This document shows, piece by piece, positions 61,842 to 64,000 of a stretch of 64,000 nt of DNA; the first letter of the stretch is position 1, and the number at the start of each line of letters is the position of its first letter. The DNA comes from Platycnemis pennipes (Eukaryota; Arthropoda; Insecta; Odonata; Platycnemididae). Below the pieces are notes generated by a model. The model did not search any database and was not told where the DNA came from. It worked only from the letters and a program-made list of their open reading frames with translations. Location: assembly GCA_933228895.1 (NCBI GenBank), contig OW121846.1, positions 81,666,064 through 81,730,063 on the forward strand. The letters are read 5' to 3'. A program made the translations under genes and the position numbers.

Positions 61842-64000
61842 GTAATTTTTTGAAGTGTTAATTTTAATTAGTTTAAAAACTATTCAAGATGCTAGACCTT
61901 GGGATCTCTACATTGTCTTTGTGAATAGTGCTTATCTTTGATGTAATTGTTAAAGGTAATTCATAATTAACTACTAAGGTAAGCCATGACCTATGCAAAC
62001 GATTTGGTAGAATAGGATGTCTCTTCTTCTGCCATCTTGGGAGAAAGTCATGGCCAGCTGATCTTAAACCATTTCCTTGGATAACTTATGAAAAAATTGA
62101 ACTTAGGGAAAACATAGAGTATGCTCATGTGCTTTCATGACTGTCGTTCGAAGGTTTATGCTCTCCAATATTTCTTCAGGTAAACTTTCTGAACCCTGGG
62201 GGCCTATGTTCGAAATTTTAGTCGTACACGACTTTGCCGTCGTACTCGAGTCACGTGGTATGAACCTGAGCGCTCGGCGAATTTTCTATGCTCTAACCAC
62301 TCGAGTTCACTCGAATACGGCTACCGGCTACTCGAGCGGTGGATACCAGTCGACTTACCCTTCGAGTGAGCGTAATGGCGGGTGCTGACGATTTAGCAGC
62401 TGAAGAAACATGGCAAAAGAGGAATTATGTGTCCTCCCCGGAAGCGGGAAATATATTTAAGATGAATTAAGAGACTGTGGCACGGTTGTACCAACTAAAT
62501 ACTCGATTCGATGACATTAGTAGAGACCCTATAGTTACTTGTTTGCATGTCAATAGTGCATACTTGGTGATCTTCACCCCCTGCCACACACCCTCGTGGT
62601 GGCTTGCAGTGTAACAGGTAGATGTAGTATGAAAATCTTTGCCACCAATGCTGATTCGAAGAAAATAATTAGGAAAAATCTTGCATGGTAGTTCAATGTA
62701 GTTAGAATTGTTGTACTTTGTACAATTACATTTTCAGTTTTATTTTACCGATGAATTTGAATGTCTTAGTTTCATTTTCAAGTAATTGTCATGCTGACAA
62801 TGATGCTAAGACGTTGAAGTCGAGCGGTTGTATAAACAGTGGGTTTTATAAACATAAAGTGGAATAATGCAAAGTTATTTGATTCTTACAATGTGTGACG
62901 CCACAAATTCTTCCAAGTAATTACTTAGTATATGAATTAAAAACAAGGAATTATTTTTCTAATGATATAGTCCCCTATTTCTAAATGTGTGAGTTTTTTC
63001 ACGGTAATTAATTTGTTCTAAGTTTGATACCAATTATTCGCTGGTAGATTTCGTGCTGATCCTATATACTCCTCTCCCTCATCTCGTATTTAATGTGGTA
63101 CTTCTTTTTACTCAGAGGTCTCAGCTGCCTAAACCATATCCGTTATTCTTTTAGCACGCAACTGATTCTTGTTATTCATTTTAAGAGGGGAAAGAGTTAA
63201 GTTACAAATGCATTCATAGATTGTTCTACAAGTCAGTAAAGCTCATTATGAAACGAAATAAACTTTGGACTATTCCCCACAACTTTTAATGTCCCTCATC
63301 GGTTTCAACGCTTTCTTGTCATTCTCAGGAGGAAGAGCAATATTTCCGAGGCCTCTTGACTATATGATTATATCTCCTAAGCAAGCAGAAAAAGAAATGA
63401 TATGGAGAGGTTGAAGTGATCGATTACGGTCAACATTGTGTAGAGGACATTGTAGAGGGGCGACTGTAAAGTCTAGTATCACACCCAATCACAATCATAT
63501 GTATTACACAAGGATCACAATCCGGCAAATGATAATGGTACTGATGCAAGCCATCACAATGAATAAAAGTTATTCGATGCTATTTTGCAAATTATTATTA
63601 AGGACTAAAATAGACTGAAAGCCTCAGTCAACTATAGGTATTGATTCGATGACAAGTTTGTAACTCACCTTACACTAGTCTATAATTTTTACGATGGAAG
63701 TGAGTAGTATAACGTTACATTTCTTAGATTTAATTACTTCCTTTATCGATTGGAAATATCAATTCGCGACCTTTCGGAAAGCATGTATTCTGATTCATCA
63801 TCCTGATGACTCGCATATAATAGCTGTCTTTTCCTCTGTTCTATACTGTTGAATGAATCTCGTTAACAAAATTAGAGTTTAATAAAGAATACCTCTTCTC
63901 TGTGACTGAACAACAGTGGCACAAACACTACAATAGTTTCAAGACCAGCTAAAATGATAAAATGCATTACCGTGTATAAATGCGTATAAATGAATGTGTA
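61842..64000. other. Right edge, intron of candidate third gene or intergenic
   Basis: Mostly AT-rich sequence without a recognised exon. A GC-rich island of about 250 bp lies at 62170-62420, rich in TCGAG and CGNCG words. It ends in a short open frame from 62371 (MAGADDLAAEETWQKRNYVS then SPEAGNIFKMN, stop at 62469). The island looks foreign to its surroundings and may be part of a DNA transposon, but no terminal repeats were located. Confidence 0.4.

Overview
This window is animal nuclear DNA, most probably from an insect. It is AT-rich and gene-sparse. It has spliced genes with GT/AG introns of 0.5 to 18 kb and is packed with short interspersed elements, LINE remains and small DNA transposons. 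The two recognised genes have typical arthropod sequences. Nothing bacterial, viral or organellar is visible. The exact species cannot be read from the sequence.

Layout. (1) From about 30389 leftward on the minus strand lie the first three coding exons of atypical protein kinase C: 30389-30325, 29771-29650 and 11671-11582. They encode residues 1-93, i.e. most of the PB1 domain. The rest of the kinase is presumably left of the window, so 1-11581 is read as part of intron 3. (2) From 30390 to 31241 is an 852-bp gap between two divergent start codons, a probable shared promoter. (3) From 31242 to 50433 on the plus strand is a complete gene for the F-actin capping protein beta subunit in five coding exons: 31242-31244, 31862-32073, 35983-36155, 43044-43243 and 50191-50433. 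Together they encode 276 residues, the usual insect length. The first coding exon contributes only the ATG. (4) From about 50.9 to 61 kb is intergenic DNA with LINE, SINE and MITE copies and minisatellites. (5) At 61071-61841 two plausible exons of a third, unrecognised proline-rich protein gene begin on the plus strand and run off the right side.

Repeat content is rich and often datable by nesting. It includes three SINE families: one with a tRNA head and 3' end CTCCCCCTAAATAACC, one tRNA-headed of a different type, and one derived from 5S rRNA. One copy of each, and both 5S copies, still show target-site duplications. There is a 296-bp tandem array of a hairpin that encloses a tRNA-like sequence. 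There are pogo/Tigger, Harbinger, piggyBac-like and hAT-like DNA transposons. A long inverted-repeat element at 46.2-49.2 kb has one arm interrupted by a hAT MITE, while the other arm preserves the empty site. A perfect interleaved inverted repeat (A-B-A'-B') sits at 15054-15187.

The two recognised genes both act on the cell cortex: aPKC in the Par polarity complex, and capping protein at actin barbed ends. Their head-to-head arrangement is the main gene-level observation. No wholly new protein system was found; the novelty is mostly in repeat architecture.
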